From NCBI GenBank assembly GCA_016197205.1, contig JACPWG010000144.1, positions 1-64,000 on the forward strand: 64,000 bases of DNA. The letters run 5' to 3'. Positions within the stretch are counted from its first letter, which is position 1. Each line of letters begins with the position of its first letter. This DNA comes from Planctomycetota bacterium. Its GTDB lineage: Bacteria > Planctomycetota > MHYJ01 > WSZJ01 > JACPWG01. The position numbers were made by a program, and so were the translations under genes. The notes below the pieces were generated by a model. It ran no database searches. It was not told the DNA's origin and saw nothing but the letters and a program-made list of their open reading frames with translations. Of the stretch, positions 26,393-35,163 are shown in pieces.

Positions 26393-27072
26393 GCGCCCCC
26401 CTCGAGGGTATGGCCGAGCTCTTTCTCCCTGGGGCGATTCTACTCCGCCGCCTCGCCGGGAACAAGCCTCCGCGCCGCTGCGCCGCCGTCAACGATTCAC
26501 CCGGTGCCTTCCGTGGGGCGCATCGGCTTCCTGGCCGGCCCTCTCAGAGCGGGCCCGACGGTTCCGCTCCTGCAAGACCGGACCTCCATTGCCGGAAGGA
26601 AGGAGGGGGCGCGGTTCCCGGTTGGAGCCCTCGCCGGCCACGAACCCTTGTGGTGCAGGGCCGCCGCCCTGCACCGACGGGACAACCAGGGCGGAAATCA
26701 TGCAGCAAGTGGGGTGCGGGCCACGCTCCAGGGGAAATCCGGGAGGTGCTTCCGAGGATCCGTGCGCGGCCGGGTGCAGGGCGGGAGCCTTTGGTTGCGG
26801 CCCTCGGCTGCGGTAGGGATGCCCGGTCAAGTGAGGAGGCTGATTGCGGCCGGAAAGACGGGCGTGGCAGCCGCCTTGAAAGGGCGAGCCTCCCGGGCCG
26901 TCTCCCGCGAATCGGCGGGATCGAACCTGGGGATGCGTGAGAAAGCGCAGAGGCCGCTCCCTCGCCCTGAGCGAGGCCCGAAGGCCGAGTCGAATGGGTC
27001 GCGGTTCGGCGGCGCCCTGCTCCCGCCACCGCCTGCTCCATCACGGTCGCCGCCCTTTTTCGCGAATTCGCC
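26393..27072. repeat. Gene-free repeat-rich stretch with family-1 and family-5 units
   Basis: Family-1 palindrome GGTGCAGGGCCGCCGCCCTG plus CACC at 26652-26675, preceded by the same CCGGCCACGA leader as the copy at 18893. A half-degraded inverted partner lies at 26773. A family-5 variant (CCGCTCCCTCGCCCTGAGCG) lies near 26951. No gene seen. Confidence 0.7.
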
Positions 27073-27101
27073 TTGACAACGGTTCCGCGACGGTGTACTT
27101 T
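27073..27101 (+). promoter_or_regulatory. Sigma-70 promoter of the 27132 membrane protein
   Basis: TTGACA, exactly 17 bases, then TACTTT. Transcription would begin near 27108. This excludes the upstream ATG at 27102 and supports the start at 27132. Confidence 0.7.
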
Positions 27102-27131
27102 ATGACACAAAGCTACTTCAAGGAAACGCCG

Positions 27132-27782
27132 ATGCTGGACCGTCGAGCCGTCGAGGACCTGCGGGTGATCCGAACGCTGATGGAGCGTTCGGCCAAGTAC
27201 GAGCTGCTGTCGGCGCGGGCCGGGTTGGCCGCGGGGCTGATCGCGCTCGTCGGAGCGCTCTTCCTTTCCCTCGCCCGGCTGGACGGCCCGTGGCCCTACG
27301 GGCTCGTGTGGGCGGGGGTCTTCGTGGGCTCGCTGACCAGCGTGGTCCTCTGCGTGATCCAGCGGGGCCAGGAGCGGAACGAACCCGTCTGGTCGCCGCA
27401 GGCCCGCGCGGTCGTGACGGCCCTCCTCCCACCTTTTCTCGTGGGCTGGACGATCTCGGTCTGGCTCTTCGCGCGCGGCGAGCACCTGCATCTGCCGGGG
27501 ATCTGGATGCTCTGCTACGCGTGCGGGGCGCTCGCGACGTCCACGTACGCGCCCGAGCCGATCCGCGGGCTCGGAGTCGCCATGCTCTGCCTCGGTCCGG
27601 TCACCCTCGCGCTACCGACCGCGTTCGGCAACGTGCTCATGATGTTCGCCTTCGGCCTCGGCCACATGGGGCTCGCGGCCGCCCTGGAGCTGCGCGAACG
27701 CCGCATCGGCGCGCCCGTGCGCCTCCAGGTCATTCCGGGTGGGGAACGCGAAGCCCCGGACCCGCGGCAAGAGGGGAGGTAA
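27132..27782 (+). CDS. Multi-pass membrane protein, probable partner of the 28047 regulator
   Basis: 216 residues with about six TM helices. It begins MLDRRAVEDLRVIRTLMERS, a short cytoplasmic helix, and ends in a charged tail (LQVIPGGEREAPDPRQEGR). AAGGAAA upstream supports the start. The layout of a membrane protein of this kind followed by a small winged-helix regulator suggests an operon, now separated by the 265-base element that begins at this gene's stop codon. The last codons, AGG-TAA, belong to the junction context shared with other elements. Function is unknown; no catalytic motif seen. Confidence 0.82.
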   Translation: MLDRRAVEDLRVIRTLMERSAKYELLSARAGLAAGLIALVGALFLSLARLDGPWPYGLVWAGVFVGSLTSVVLCVIQRGQERNEPVWSPQARAVVTALLPPFLVGWTISVWLFARGEHLHLPGIWMLCYACGALATSTYAPEPIRGLGVAMLCLGPVTLALPTAFGNVLMMFAFGLGHMGLAAALELRERRIGAPVRLQVIPGGEREAPDPRQEGR

Positions 27783-28041
27783 GGGCTCGAAAAGAAACAA
27801 CTCATGCGACTCGGAAACCGGGGAGCTCCTCAGGAAAAGGCTCAAGGCTCAATGATCAATTTTCAGGCAAGGCTCAAAGTTCAAGGCTCAGAGTCCGCGA
27901 TTCCGTGCCCGGGCTACGTTCCGAGGTGGTCATTGAGAATTGAACCTTGAGCCTTTTCTGCGTCTTGAAAATCGAGCATTGAGAAATCTTGTCGTCCCCC
28001 TGCGCGTCCAACGAGCAGGTTATTTTCTTAGGGGCCCTAAG
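27777..28041. mobile_element. MITE-like element, copy A (inverted relative to copy B)
   Basis: About 265 bases with A+T-rich terminal inverted repeats: GGGCTCGAAAAGAAACAACT at the left and GAGCAGGTTATTTTCTTAGG at the right. Inside are iterated CAAGGCTCAA/TTGAGCCTTG units around a core with GCGATTCCGTGCCCGGGCTA. Copy B (32177-32432) is the same sequence in reverse orientation and similar throughout. It codes for no transposase. It occupies the whole gap between the membrane protein and the regulator. Confidence 0.8.
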
Positions 28042-28046
28042 ACGCC

Positions 28047-28391
28047 ATGACCGTACCTCTGGAACACGTTTTCTCGCTGGAGCCCGTGCTGCACGAACGC
28101 AGCCGGCTGGCGATCATGTCCGTGCTCGTGACGGCGAAGGAAGCCAGCTTCAACGAGCTGAAGGCCCTCCTCGACCTCACGGACGGAAACCTCAGCGTCC
28201 ACCTCCGCGCCCTCGAGTCCGCGGGCTACGTGACCCTCACCAAGGAGTTCGCGGGCCGCCGCCCACGAACCGTCGCGGAGGCGGCTCCGCGCGGTCGCCA
28301 GGCCTTCGCGCACTACATCGACCACCTGGAAGGCATCGTCCAGGGCGCCCGGACCGCGGCCGGCCGCGGCCGAGGTCGCTCGACGGGTTGA
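28047..28391 (+). CDS. Winged-helix transcriptional regulator (HTH_34/ArsR-like)
   Basis: 114 residues. LEPVLHERSRLAIMSVLVTA, SFNELKALLDLTDGNLSVHL and RALESAGYVTLTKEF form the helix-turn-helix and the start of the wing, as in the ArsR/MarR-like 'transcriptional regulator' family often paired with a membrane protein. There is no Cys metal site of ArsR sensors. It most likely represses its own operon (27132). The element ends only 5 bases before the ATG, so the native ribosome site appears displaced and expression may be altered. Confidence 0.85.
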   Translation: MTVPLEHVFSLEPVLHERSRLAIMSVLVTAKEASFNELKALLDLTDGNLSVHLRALESAGYVTLTKEFAGRRPRTVAEAAPRGRQAFAHYIDHLEGIVQGARTAAGRGRGRSTG

Positions 28392-28482
28392 CGAACACGC
28401 CTCTTTTCCTGACCCGCCGCTCTTCGTTTTCGCCGCGCCAATCGCTTTGCCGCACAAAGAACATTGCCGAACGGAGGACAAC

Positions 28483-29403
28483 ATGGAGGTCGTGGTCGCG
28501 TCGGCCCTGGGGATGTGCTTCGGCGTGAAGGACGCCATTGAACTGGCGGCCGGGCTCGCCCGCGAAGGCCCGGTCACCATCCTGGGCGCTCTCGTGCACA
28601 ACCCCCAGGTCGTCGCCGACCTCGCCGCGGCCGGGGCCTCCACCGCGCACGGCCCCGACGACCTCCCCGCCGCGGCCCCGGTCGCCGGCGACCGCGCGCG
28701 CGTCCTCGTCACCGCCCACGGCGCCGCCGCCTCGCTCAAGGCCCGGCTCGCCGGACGCGGCTTCGACGTCCGGGACGCGACCTGCCCCCTCGTGGATCGG
28801 GCCCACCGCGCCGCCGCCCGCCTCGCCGCCGAAGGCCGACACGTGGTCGTGGTCGGACGCGCCGACCATGTCGAGGTGCGGGGCCTTGTCGGGGATCTGC
28901 CGGACGCCACCGTGCTCGAGTCCGAGGCGGACCTCGAGCGCCTCGCGGGCCGGCCCCGGCTCGGCGTCCTCGCGCAAACCACCGAGGCCCTCGACCGCGT
29001 CCTCGCGCTCGTCGCCCGCATCCGCGAGCGCTTCCCGCGAGCCGACGTGGCCTTCGCCGATACCGTCTGCCAGCCCACAAAAGATCGGCAGCTCGCGGTC
29101 GCCGCCCTCGTGCTCCAAGTCGACGCGGTGGTCGTCGTCGGCGGACCGGAGAGCAACAACACCCACAAGCTCGTCGCGCGCGTTCACGCCCTCGGCCGGC
29201 CGGCCTGGCGCGTGGGCTCCGCCGCCGAGCTGCGCCCCGAATGGCTCCGCCGCTGTCGCCGCGTCGGGCTCACCGCCGGCACTTCCACCCCCGACGCCGT
29301 CATCGACGAGGTCCGGCGCGCCCTCGAGGCGCTCCCCGCCTGCCCCGCCGCCACCCTCGCGCCCGCACCGGCCACGGAGGCCGCCGAGGCCGGCGCCGCG
29401 TGA
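28483..29403 (+). CDS. ispH: 4-hydroxy-3-methylbut-2-enyl diphosphate reductase
   Basis: 306 residues. It carries out the last step of the MEP isoprenoid pathway, reducing HMBPP to IPP and DMAPP with a [4Fe-4S] cluster. The three cluster cysteines are C12 (GMCFGVKDA), C101 (DATCPLV) and C196 (DTVCQPT), spaced as in E. coli IspH. LGALVHNPQVV, VTAHG, QTT, GGPESNNTHKL and TAGTSTPD mark substrate-binding loops. The start at 28483 follows ACGGAGG. An Ala/Pro-rich tail of about 25 residues is extra. It converges on the carbonic-anhydrase-like gene. Confidence 0.95.
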   Translation: MEVVVASALGMCFGVKDAIELAAGLAREGPVTILGALVHNPQVVADLAAAGASTAHGPDDLPAAAPVAGDRARVLVTAHGAAASLKARLAGRGFDVRDATCPLVDRAHRAAARLAAEGRHVVVVGRADHVEVRGLVGDLPDATVLESEADLERLAGRPRLGVLAQTTEALDRVLALVARIRERFPRADVAFADTVCQPTKDRQLAVAALVLQVDAVVVVGGPESNNTHKLVARVHALGRPAWRVGSAAELRPEWLRRCRRVGLTAGTSTPDAVIDEVRRALEALPACPAATLAPAPATEAAEAGAA

Positions 29404-29449
29404 GCCGCGGCCCGGCCAGGCCGCCGCACGACGGCCTGGACTTCGGACA

Positions 29450-29545
29450 ACCAGGACGAGCCACCGAGAACGCCGAAGGCGCCGAACTCCACGACAAGCA
29501 GTCGAGAGTCTTCGGCGTCTTCGGCACGTTCGGTGGCCCGTCTTG
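29450..29545. terminator. Long hairpin between convergent genes
   Basis: Arms GACGAGCCACCGAGAACGCC and CTTCGGCGTCTTCGGCACGT flank a spacer. The inverse-repeat structure sits between the ends of ispH and the gamma-CA gene, so it could stop transcription from both sides. The arms share sequence with the repeats at 1020-1055 and 38227. Confidence 0.5.
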
Positions 29546-29565
29546 CGGCACGGAGAGGCGCGGCC

Positions 29566-30078
29566 TCACGGCTGTGCGGCCCGCTTCCGCGCTTTGTCCC
29601 GGTAAAACTTCGCTTGCTCCATCGACTCCGCCCAGTTGCCGTCCGTGACCTTGCCGGTGATCCGCGCGGGGACGCCCATCACAATCGACTTCGGCGGCAC
29701 GTCCATCCCCTCCGGGATGACGGCGCCCGCCGCCACGATGCAGCCTTCGCCGATCCGCGAGTGGGCGAGCAGGATCGAACCCATCCCGATGATGCAGCGG
29801 TCCCCGATCGACTTGCAATGCACGGTCGCGTGGTGACCGATGGTCACGAAGCTGCCGATCAGCAGGTCCTCCCCCAGGTACGGGTGCACCATCACCAGGT
29901 CCTGCACGTTCGTGACATCTCCGATCAGCAGCCGCGCGTCGTCCCCCCGCAGTACCGCGTTGTACCAGACGCTCGACCCGTTCCCCAGCGTCACGTCCCC
30001 CACCAGGACCGCCGTCGCGGCCACATAGAAGCCCCCGTGGTCGCGCATGGTCGCGGGTGCGCCTCTCGTCGTACTCAT
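29566..30078 (-). CDS. Gamma-class carbonic-anhydrase-like hexapeptide protein
   Basis: 170 residues of left-handed beta-helix. Gamma-CA signature positions are present: R44 and D46 (VLRGDDA), Q59 (NVQD), and histidines H65, H82 and H87 (VMVHPYLGED, TIGHHATVH), the expected zinc ligands. The region ends with GVPARITGKVTDG and a C-terminal helix. It either hydrates CO2 or belongs to the YrdA/PaaY-like subgroup, which is hard to separate by eye. The start at 30078 follows AAGGAGG. Confidence 0.92.
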   Translation of the reverse strand: MSTTRGAPATMRDHGGFYVAATAVLVGDVTLGNGSSVWYNAVLRGDDARLLIGDVTNVQDLVMVHPYLGEDLLIGSFVTIGHHATVHCKSIGDRCIIGMGSILLAHSRIGEGCIVAAGAVIPEGMDVPPKSIVMGVPARITGKVTDGNWAESMEQAKFYRDKARKRAAQP

Positions 30079-30537
30079 GGTCCGGCCTCCTTCCTTCACA
30101 CTCGAACATGACCGCGGCCGCGCGACCGCGCCGGCTTCTCCCCTCTCGTAGGGGGGAGGGTCGGGGGCAAAAGTGCCGCAAGGGCAGCCTTCGCATTCGA
30201 CTTTGGCTGCGGCCCTGCCGCGGAGGGGCTTGCCTCACAGGTCGCCGGGGATCTCCGGCGGCGGCGGGGAGGGGAACGCAACGGCTGTGTTCCGCGGAGG
30301 AGCGAGCGGCGCTCGGCAACAGCATAGCCACGGCAACGGCGGTGGGGCAAGGGGAAAACACAAGCGATCACGGGCATGCCCGCTTGACCACGGAGACACG
30401 GAGGAACCACGGAGAGCAGGAGGAGCCTGGTGAAGGTTCTCCGTGAAGCCTCCGCGTCTCGGCGTCTCCGGGGTGAACGCGCACGGGCAAGGAAGGCTAC
30501 CTTTGACACGGCCCCTCCGGAAGCGGAGAATAGAGCC
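30079..30537. repeat. Gene-free stretch with CACGGAG hairpin repeat
   Basis: 30388-30475 contains CCACGGAGACACGGAGGAAC facing the inverted GTTCTCCGTGAAGCCTCCGC. A related CTCCGTGGGTCCTCC unit lies at 47190-47225. Near 30503-30531, TTGACA-N17-GAGAAT lies directly before the next gene and may be its promoter. No gene is seen. Confidence 0.6.
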
Positions 30538-32181
30538 ATGAAAACACCCCATGCCGGGCGCCGCGGCGCGGTGCTGCTCGTCGCCCTCGTCGTGCTGCTC
30601 GTTCTCGCCCTCCTCGCCCTGGCCGTGCTGCGAAGCGCGACCACGGCGCACGCGACGTTCAGCGCGGAACTCTTCTCGATCGAGGCCAAGTACGTCGCGA
30701 TGGCCGGCCTCGAGTATGCCCACAATGGGGCGTGCGTGGGGCCGGACTCGCCCGAGGCCGTGCCCTTCGGTAACGGGACGTTCCGGATCGGGCGGGCGGG
30801 CGGGCGCATCCGCTCGACCGGGGTGGTAAGGGAAGCGACCCGCGTCTATTCCGTTGCCGGCCCGCCGACGCGCGCGGTCGTGCTCGGCACCGACGCCTCC
30901 ACGATCGAGGTCTGGACGCCGGACCTGGTCCTGGAGGCGACGGCCCCCTTGCGACGCGTCGCGGTCCTCCGGGCCGGCGCCCCGGTCACCGCGCTCGCGC
31001 TGGCCGACCTCGACCGGGACGGCGACCTGGACCTCGTGGCCGGGACGGCGGAGGGAGGGCTTGAGGTCTGGGTCAATCGCGGCGACTGCACCTTCGAGCG
31101 TCCGGAGTCGCCGCTCGCGGCCACAGGGCCCGTCACCGCTCTGGCCGTCGCCGACCTGACGGGGGACGGCCTCCCGGACGTCGTCGTCGGCACGCGCAGC
31201 CCGGAGCGCGCGCTGCAGGTCTTCGTCGGCTCCCGCACGGGTCCGGCCGTCGACGGCCTGCCCGCGCCGAGCCTGCGCCCCCATGCGCAGGGTCCGCTGG
31301 ATGCCGGCGGCGCCGTCACGGGGTTGGACGCCGCGCCGCTCGACTCGGCGGCGGGGACGGACGTGGTCGCGGCCGTGTCGAACGGGCGGCTGCGCGGCTT
31401 TCTGAACGACGGCTCCGGCGCGCTCGCCGAGGGCTTCGCGCATGCGCCCCGGATCGACGGGAACAAGCTGCCGCGTGCCGTGCGGGCGGTCGACCTGGAC
31501 GGCGACGGCAGGGCCGACGCGGCGGTCGGCGGGAGCGACGCGGTCTGGCTCGCCTTCCGCAACGAGGCGACGCGCTTCAAGCGTTTTCCCCACGGCAGGT
31601 ACGCGACCGAGGGGGACACGCGCGCGGTGTCGAGCGCCTCGATGGACCCGGAGGTGGACGCCAGGCCCGATGTCGTCCTCGCGACGGCCGGCGGCCCCGG
31701 CGAGAAGACCGACCGGCCCCGAGGAAAAAAAGATCAGGAAGAAGACAAGGAGCGGGGGCCCGGGAAGGCGGACGGGCAGGACGAAAAAAAAGGTGACGAC
31801 AAGGACGACCCGGGGGAGCCGAAGGACAACCAGGGGATCGACGAAGACGACGGCGACGGCGGGGACGAGAAGCCGAGGCCGTCGGCCCGAAGCGCGACGG
31901 TCGACGTCTGGCTGAACCGGCGACCGGACGCGGGCGTCGACCCCCGGCTGACGCGGGGACCGGGCTCCCCTTACCCGCTGCCCGACGACGGCCTCTCGGT
32001 CGCGGCCTTCGACCTCGACGGAGACCGGTTCCCGGACGTCCTGGTGGGGACGACCCGCGCCCACCTCCACGTGTTCCGGGGGGACGGGCACGGCGCGCTT
32101 CTCGCGAGGGCGGGGTCGCCGGTCACGGCGTCCGGGGACGTCCTTGCCCTCGCGACCGGGCTCGTGTACGGGGCGAGGTAG
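30538..32181 (+). CDS. PilX-like N-terminus fused to FG-GAP/VCBS repeat protein
   Basis: 547 residues. It opens MKTPHAGRRGAVLLVALVVL, the basic-then-hydrophobic N-terminus of PilX-type pilus-assembly proteins, without a GFTL prepilin site. FG-GAP calcium-loop units follow: DLDRDGDLDLVAG, DLTGDGLPDVVVG, DLDGDGRADAAVG and DLDGDRFPDVLVG. About residues 385-450 form a very acidic/lysine low-complexity insert (KKDQEEDKERG, EDDGDGGDEK). It should be a surface or pilus-linked beta-propeller. It ends GAR-stop with AGG-TAG at the edge of element copy B. Confidence 0.85.
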   Translation: MKTPHAGRRGAVLLVALVVLLVLALLALAVLRSATTAHATFSAELFSIEAKYVAMAGLEYAHNGACVGPDSPEAVPFGNGTFRIGRAGGRIRSTGVVREATRVYSVAGPPTRAVVLGTDASTIEVWTPDLVLEATAPLRRVAVLRAGAPVTALALADLDRDGDLDLVAGTAEGGLEVWVNRGDCTFERPESPLAATGPVTALAVADLTGDGLPDVVVGTRSPERALQVFVGSRTGPAVDGLPAPSLRPHAQGPLDAGGAVTGLDAAPLDSAAGTDVVAAVSNGRLRGFLNDGSGALAEGFAHAPRIDGNKLPRAVRAVDLDGDGRADAAVGGSDAVWLAFRNEATRFKRFPHGRYATEGDTRAVSSASMDPEVDARPDVVLATAGGPGEKTDRPRGKKDQEEDKERGPGKADGQDEKKGDDKDDPGEPKDNQGIDEDDGDGGDEKPRPSARSATVDVWLNRRPDAGVDPRLTRGPGSPYPLPDDGLSVAAFDLDGDRFPDVLVGTTRAHLHVFRGDGHGALLARAGSPVTASGDVLALATGLVYGAR

Positions 32182-32432
32182 GGCCCGTAAGAAAATAACT
32201 CGCTCGTTTGACGCGCAGGAGGGCGACATGAATTCTCAAGGCTCAATTCTCAAGACTCAGACAAGGCTCAAGGTTCAATTCTCACTGACCACCATGGAAC
32301 GTAGCCCGGGCACGGGATCGCGGACGCTGAGCCTTGAACTTTGAGCCTTGTCTGAAAATTGAGCCTTGAGCCTTTTCCCGAGGAACTCCCTGGTTTCCGA
32401 ACTGCAGGAGTGGTTCCTTTACGGGCCCCAAG
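32177..32432. mobile_element. MITE-like element, copy B
   Basis: About 256 bases, inverted relative to copy A. The termini GGGCCCGTAAGAAAATAACT (left) and GGTTCCTTTACGGGCCCC (right) are imperfect inverted repeats. The interior iterates CTCAAGGCTCAATTCTCAAG-like units around CGTAGCCCGGGCACGGGATC. It starts at the stop codon of the FG-GAP protein and fills the gap to the convergent oxidase-like gene. Confidence 0.8.
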
Positions 32433-32461
32433 GCCACGACGCGCCGAGGCGGCCGCCCGCG

Positions 32462-34120
32462 TCAGGCCGGCGGATTCAGCACGGCGAGCACCTGGGCTTC
32501 GTCGACGCCGGACAGCCCGCACGCCTCGCGCAGGGTCATCCACGAGGCGTAGGGCGGGGGGGAGGGAAGCTCCGCGCCCGGCAAACCGAGCTTGGCGAGG
32601 GCGGCGCGGGCGGAGGGGGAGGAATCGAGCGCGCGGCGGAGCGGATCGAGGGCGGCGGGCCCGGCGGCCGGACTTGCGCCTGCCGCTGCCGGCGCGGCCG
32701 CCTTTGCGGACGCGGGCTGCTTCTTCGCGGGCTCCGGCTTCGGCGGGACGCCGCGGCTGGCCAGGTACATCTCCCCGGCCCAGAGGGCCATCGCGGTCAA
32801 CTCCAGGACGCCGCCGAGACCCAGCAGTTCATAGATGGAGCGGTACTCGTCGGACAGGACCTGCGTGACGACGTGGATGGCGCACCCGACGTTGACGAGC
32901 GCGAGGACGAGGCCGGACCAGCGCGACCGGGTCGGGTTCAGCCCGGCGACGAGGGGCACGGCGCGGTAGAGGTAGCCCATGAGGGAGAGCGTCAGGAAGC
33001 CACCGACCATGGCGTGCACCGTGGCCCCGTGATATGCGGGGGACCGGCCCCGCACGTCGGCGAGGTAGATCGGGCCGAGGATGTACATGAGCAGGTAGAC
33101 GTGCAACCAGAACAGCGCGGCCCGATGGAAGCGGAGCGAGTGGTCTTCGCGAGGGAGCTTTCGGAAGAGGTTCCACGGAGCGATGACGAGGACCACGCCG
33201 AGGTAGAAGATGGGGCCGCACAGGTCGGCCACGAGAGGGGAGACCGGGAGGGCCAGGGCGGCCTGGATGATGCGCACGACCACGTCGACCATCGTGGCGA
33301 GGACCATGAAAAGGAGTCCCGCGCCCGCCGCCGAGTTGCCGGTCGTCCCCGCCCCATAGGCGGCCGGGAGGACGCGCTGGCCGATGCCCAGCAAAAGGAG
33401 GATGCAGAAGCCGTTGAGCTGGAGCAGGCGGAGCGGGGGCATGAACGCGCTGATCGGGATCGGCTTGTTGTCCCCCGTTTCCGGATCGAGGATGATCCGG
33501 AGGTAGGCGGTCTCGGACGTGTGGCTGACGTTTTCGGCGGTGCAATACAGATAATAAACGGCCGGGTCGTAAAGGGTCTGGACGAAGAACAGGAGGAAGG
33601 CCCATTGCAGAAAGCGCTGGAAAGGCGGGGCGGCCTTTCCGCCGTTCGGCGTGTCCCAGAACAGGAGGAGCAGGATGCCGGCCGAGATCGCCTCGAGCCC
33701 GCCGGCGAGGAGGCCGAGCTGCATGTAGATCGGGTCGACCGGCGTCACGCCGACGCGGAAGTGATGGCCGACGGTCTGGCCCGCAACGGACCAGATCCAG
33801 ATGCGCGCGAGGACGGCCGGGAGGTAGCACGCGAGGGCCGCGGGTCCGAGCAGGCCCTTGCGGCGGGAGAGCAGGAAGCCGTAGGCGAAGACGAGGGGTG
33901 CGACGCAGCCGAAGAGCGCGGCGTGGGCGTGGGCGAGGACCTGCGCGCGGGGGAGTTCGAAGAAGGCGCGAACGCCGGCGATGTGGACGATGAAGTACGC
34001 GCCCCAGCCGGCGCCGAAGAGGAGACCGCCGAGCAGCCCGACGCGCAGGGAGAACCGATAGAAGAGTTCCGGCCAGGCGTCACGGCCGCCGAGCAAAGGC
34101 GCCGCTGGTTGGGTTGACAT
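32462..34120 (-). CDS. Haem-copper-oxidase subunit I-like membrane protein with DUF1858/ScdA-N-like tail
   Basis: 552 residues with about twelve TM helices. Histidine-rich helices (LAHAHAALFGCVAPLV early; RFHRAALFWLHVYLLMYILG and YHGATVHAMVGGFLTLS later) resemble haem-ligating helices of the NorB/cbb3/NnrS group. It does not match any one subfamily well by eye. After an Ala/Pro/Lys linker (about 465-495) the last ~55 residues (SPSARAALAKLGLPG, MTLREACGLSGVDE) resemble DUF1858/ScdA-N, domains linked to NO or iron-sulfur chemistry. A role in NO or O2 sensing or reduction is inferred. The start follows GGAAGGGG. Confidence 0.75.
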   Translation of the reverse strand: MSTQPAAPLLGGRDAWPELFYRFSLRVGLLGGLLFGAGWGAYFIVHIAGVRAFFELPRAQVLAHAHAALFGCVAPLVFAYGFLLSRRKGLLGPAALACYLPAVLARIWIWSVAGQTVGHHFRVGVTPVDPIYMQLGLLAGGLEAISAGILLLLFWDTPNGGKAAPPFQRFLQWAFLLFFVQTLYDPAVYYLYCTAENVSHTSETAYLRIILDPETGDNKPIPISAFMPPLRLLQLNGFCILLLLGIGQRVLPAAYGAGTTGNSAAGAGLLFMVLATMVDVVVRIIQAALALPVSPLVADLCGPIFYLGVVLVIAPWNLFRKLPREDHSLRFHRAALFWLHVYLLMYILGPIYLADVRGRSPAYHGATVHAMVGGFLTLSLMGYLYRAVPLVAGLNPTRSRWSGLVLALVNVGCAIHVVTQVLSDEYRSIYELLGLGGVLELTAMALWAGEMYLASRGVPPKPEPAKKQPASAKAAAPAAAGASPAAGPAALDPLRRALDSSPSARAALAKLGLPGAELPSPPPYASWMTLREACGLSGVDEAQVLAVLNPPA

Positions 34121-34236
34121 GCCACCCCTTCCGGCAAGAGGGTCCCCGAAGAGCGGGGGGACGGCGACACACCGCGTGCGGGATTATGCTGCGCATGCGG
34201 GCGCAGGTCAACGGGAATCGACCCGGTTCACGAGGA

Positions 34237-35163
34237 TTATCTGGGGGCGGCGGACCCGCCGGGGGCGGCGGGCGCTCCCGGAGCGGCGCGAGCGGAGGGG
34301 GAGGCGGGCGCGGCGCCAGGGGCGCGCGGGGAGTCCGGCCCGGGGGCGGCGGCGGCCGCGGCGGCCGCGTTCGCGGCGTCCCTCGCCGCGGCTTCGCGTG
34401 CCGCGGCTGCCTTTGCGAGCAGGTCGGGGCGAAGCAGCTTGAGCGTCAGCGTTTGCTCGCCCCGCTCGAGCTCCACCTGGTCCTCCTCGATCACCGCGAG
34501 GACCCACTCGCCGACGACCAGGTCGCCGACGCGGTAGCTTTTGTCGTCAAGCTGGGCGAAGGAGCCGGCTTGGCCCCAGGACACGTAGAGACCGGTCAAC
34601 TGCAACGCGGGGGCATCCGCCGGCACGGCGCGGGGTCGGCTCGTGTCCGAGGACGGCACGCCGGGAGCCTCGTGAGCGCCCGGGTGGGACGCTTCCGTCG
34701 AGGGCAAGGGCGGGGGGGAGGGGGCCTCGGGTCCGCGAGCGGCAGGCCTGCCGGCGCGTTCGCTGCGCTCGCGCCGGCTGGGCGGCGAGGTGGGGCTTCG
34801 CCCGCCGCTCCCCGCTCGCGCGCCGGGTACGGCCTTGCCTGCCCCTGCCTGGCTCGAAGTCGTCGCGCCCGCCCCGGCGTGCGCCGAGCCACGCGGAGCG
34901 GAGGCGCGCGAATCGCCTCGACCCTCCGGCGCGGGTGCCGCGGGGGCGGCTTTGGGCGGCGGCGCGGCTGCTTCGCTTTTTTTTGCGGCGGGTGCGACCG
35001 CCCCCGCGGAGGCGCCCCCCGCCTCGCCGGACTCTTCCGCAGCCGCGGCGGACGCGCCGGCGGGCGGCGGGGCTTGCCGCGCGTGCCGGTACCCGCGGAA
35101 GCCGTAGAACCCGCCGAGACCGAGTCCGCCGAGAAGGGCCAGAACCAGGACGACGCGCGCCAT
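34237..35163 (-). CDS. Anchored protein with PilP/GspC-like beta domain
   Basis: 308 residues. One N-terminal TM segment (MARVVLVLALLGGLGLGGFY) is followed by a long Ala/Pro/Gly/Ser-rich linker (about 35-190). The compact domain (about 195-245) reads LQLTGLYVSWGQAGSFAQLD, VGDLVVGEWVLAVIEEDQVE, LERGEQTLTLK, the pattern of the homology-region or PilP fold that links inner and outer membrane parts of type II secretion and type IV pili. An Ala-rich tail follows. This suggests an accessory pilus or secretion protein, although no secretion ATPase or secretin is in the window. Start ATG at 35163 with GGAGAGG upstream. Confidence 0.7.
   Translation of the reverse strand: MARVVLVLALLGGLGLGGFYGFRGYRHARQAPPPAGASAAAAEESGEAGGASAGAVAPAAKKSEAAAPPPKAAPAAPAPEGRGDSRASAPRGSAHAGAGATTSSQAGAGKAVPGARAGSGGRSPTSPPSRRERSERAGRPAARGPEAPSPPPLPSTEASHPGAHEAPGVPSSDTSRPRAVPADAPALQLTGLYVSWGQAGSFAQLDDKSYRVGDLVVGEWVLAVIEEDQVELERGEQTLTLKLLRPDLLAKAAAAREAAARDAANAAAAAAAAPGPDSPRAPGAAPASPSARAAPGAPAAPGGSAAPR

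Noticed and set aside
27102..27131. Upstream ATG as start of the 27132 membrane protein
   Set aside because: It would lie between the -10 box and the expected transcription start.
27836..27985. Iterated CAAGGCTCAA words considered as protein-binding iterons or an origin
   Set aside because: The same design with different words occurs all over the window, and no replication gene is near.
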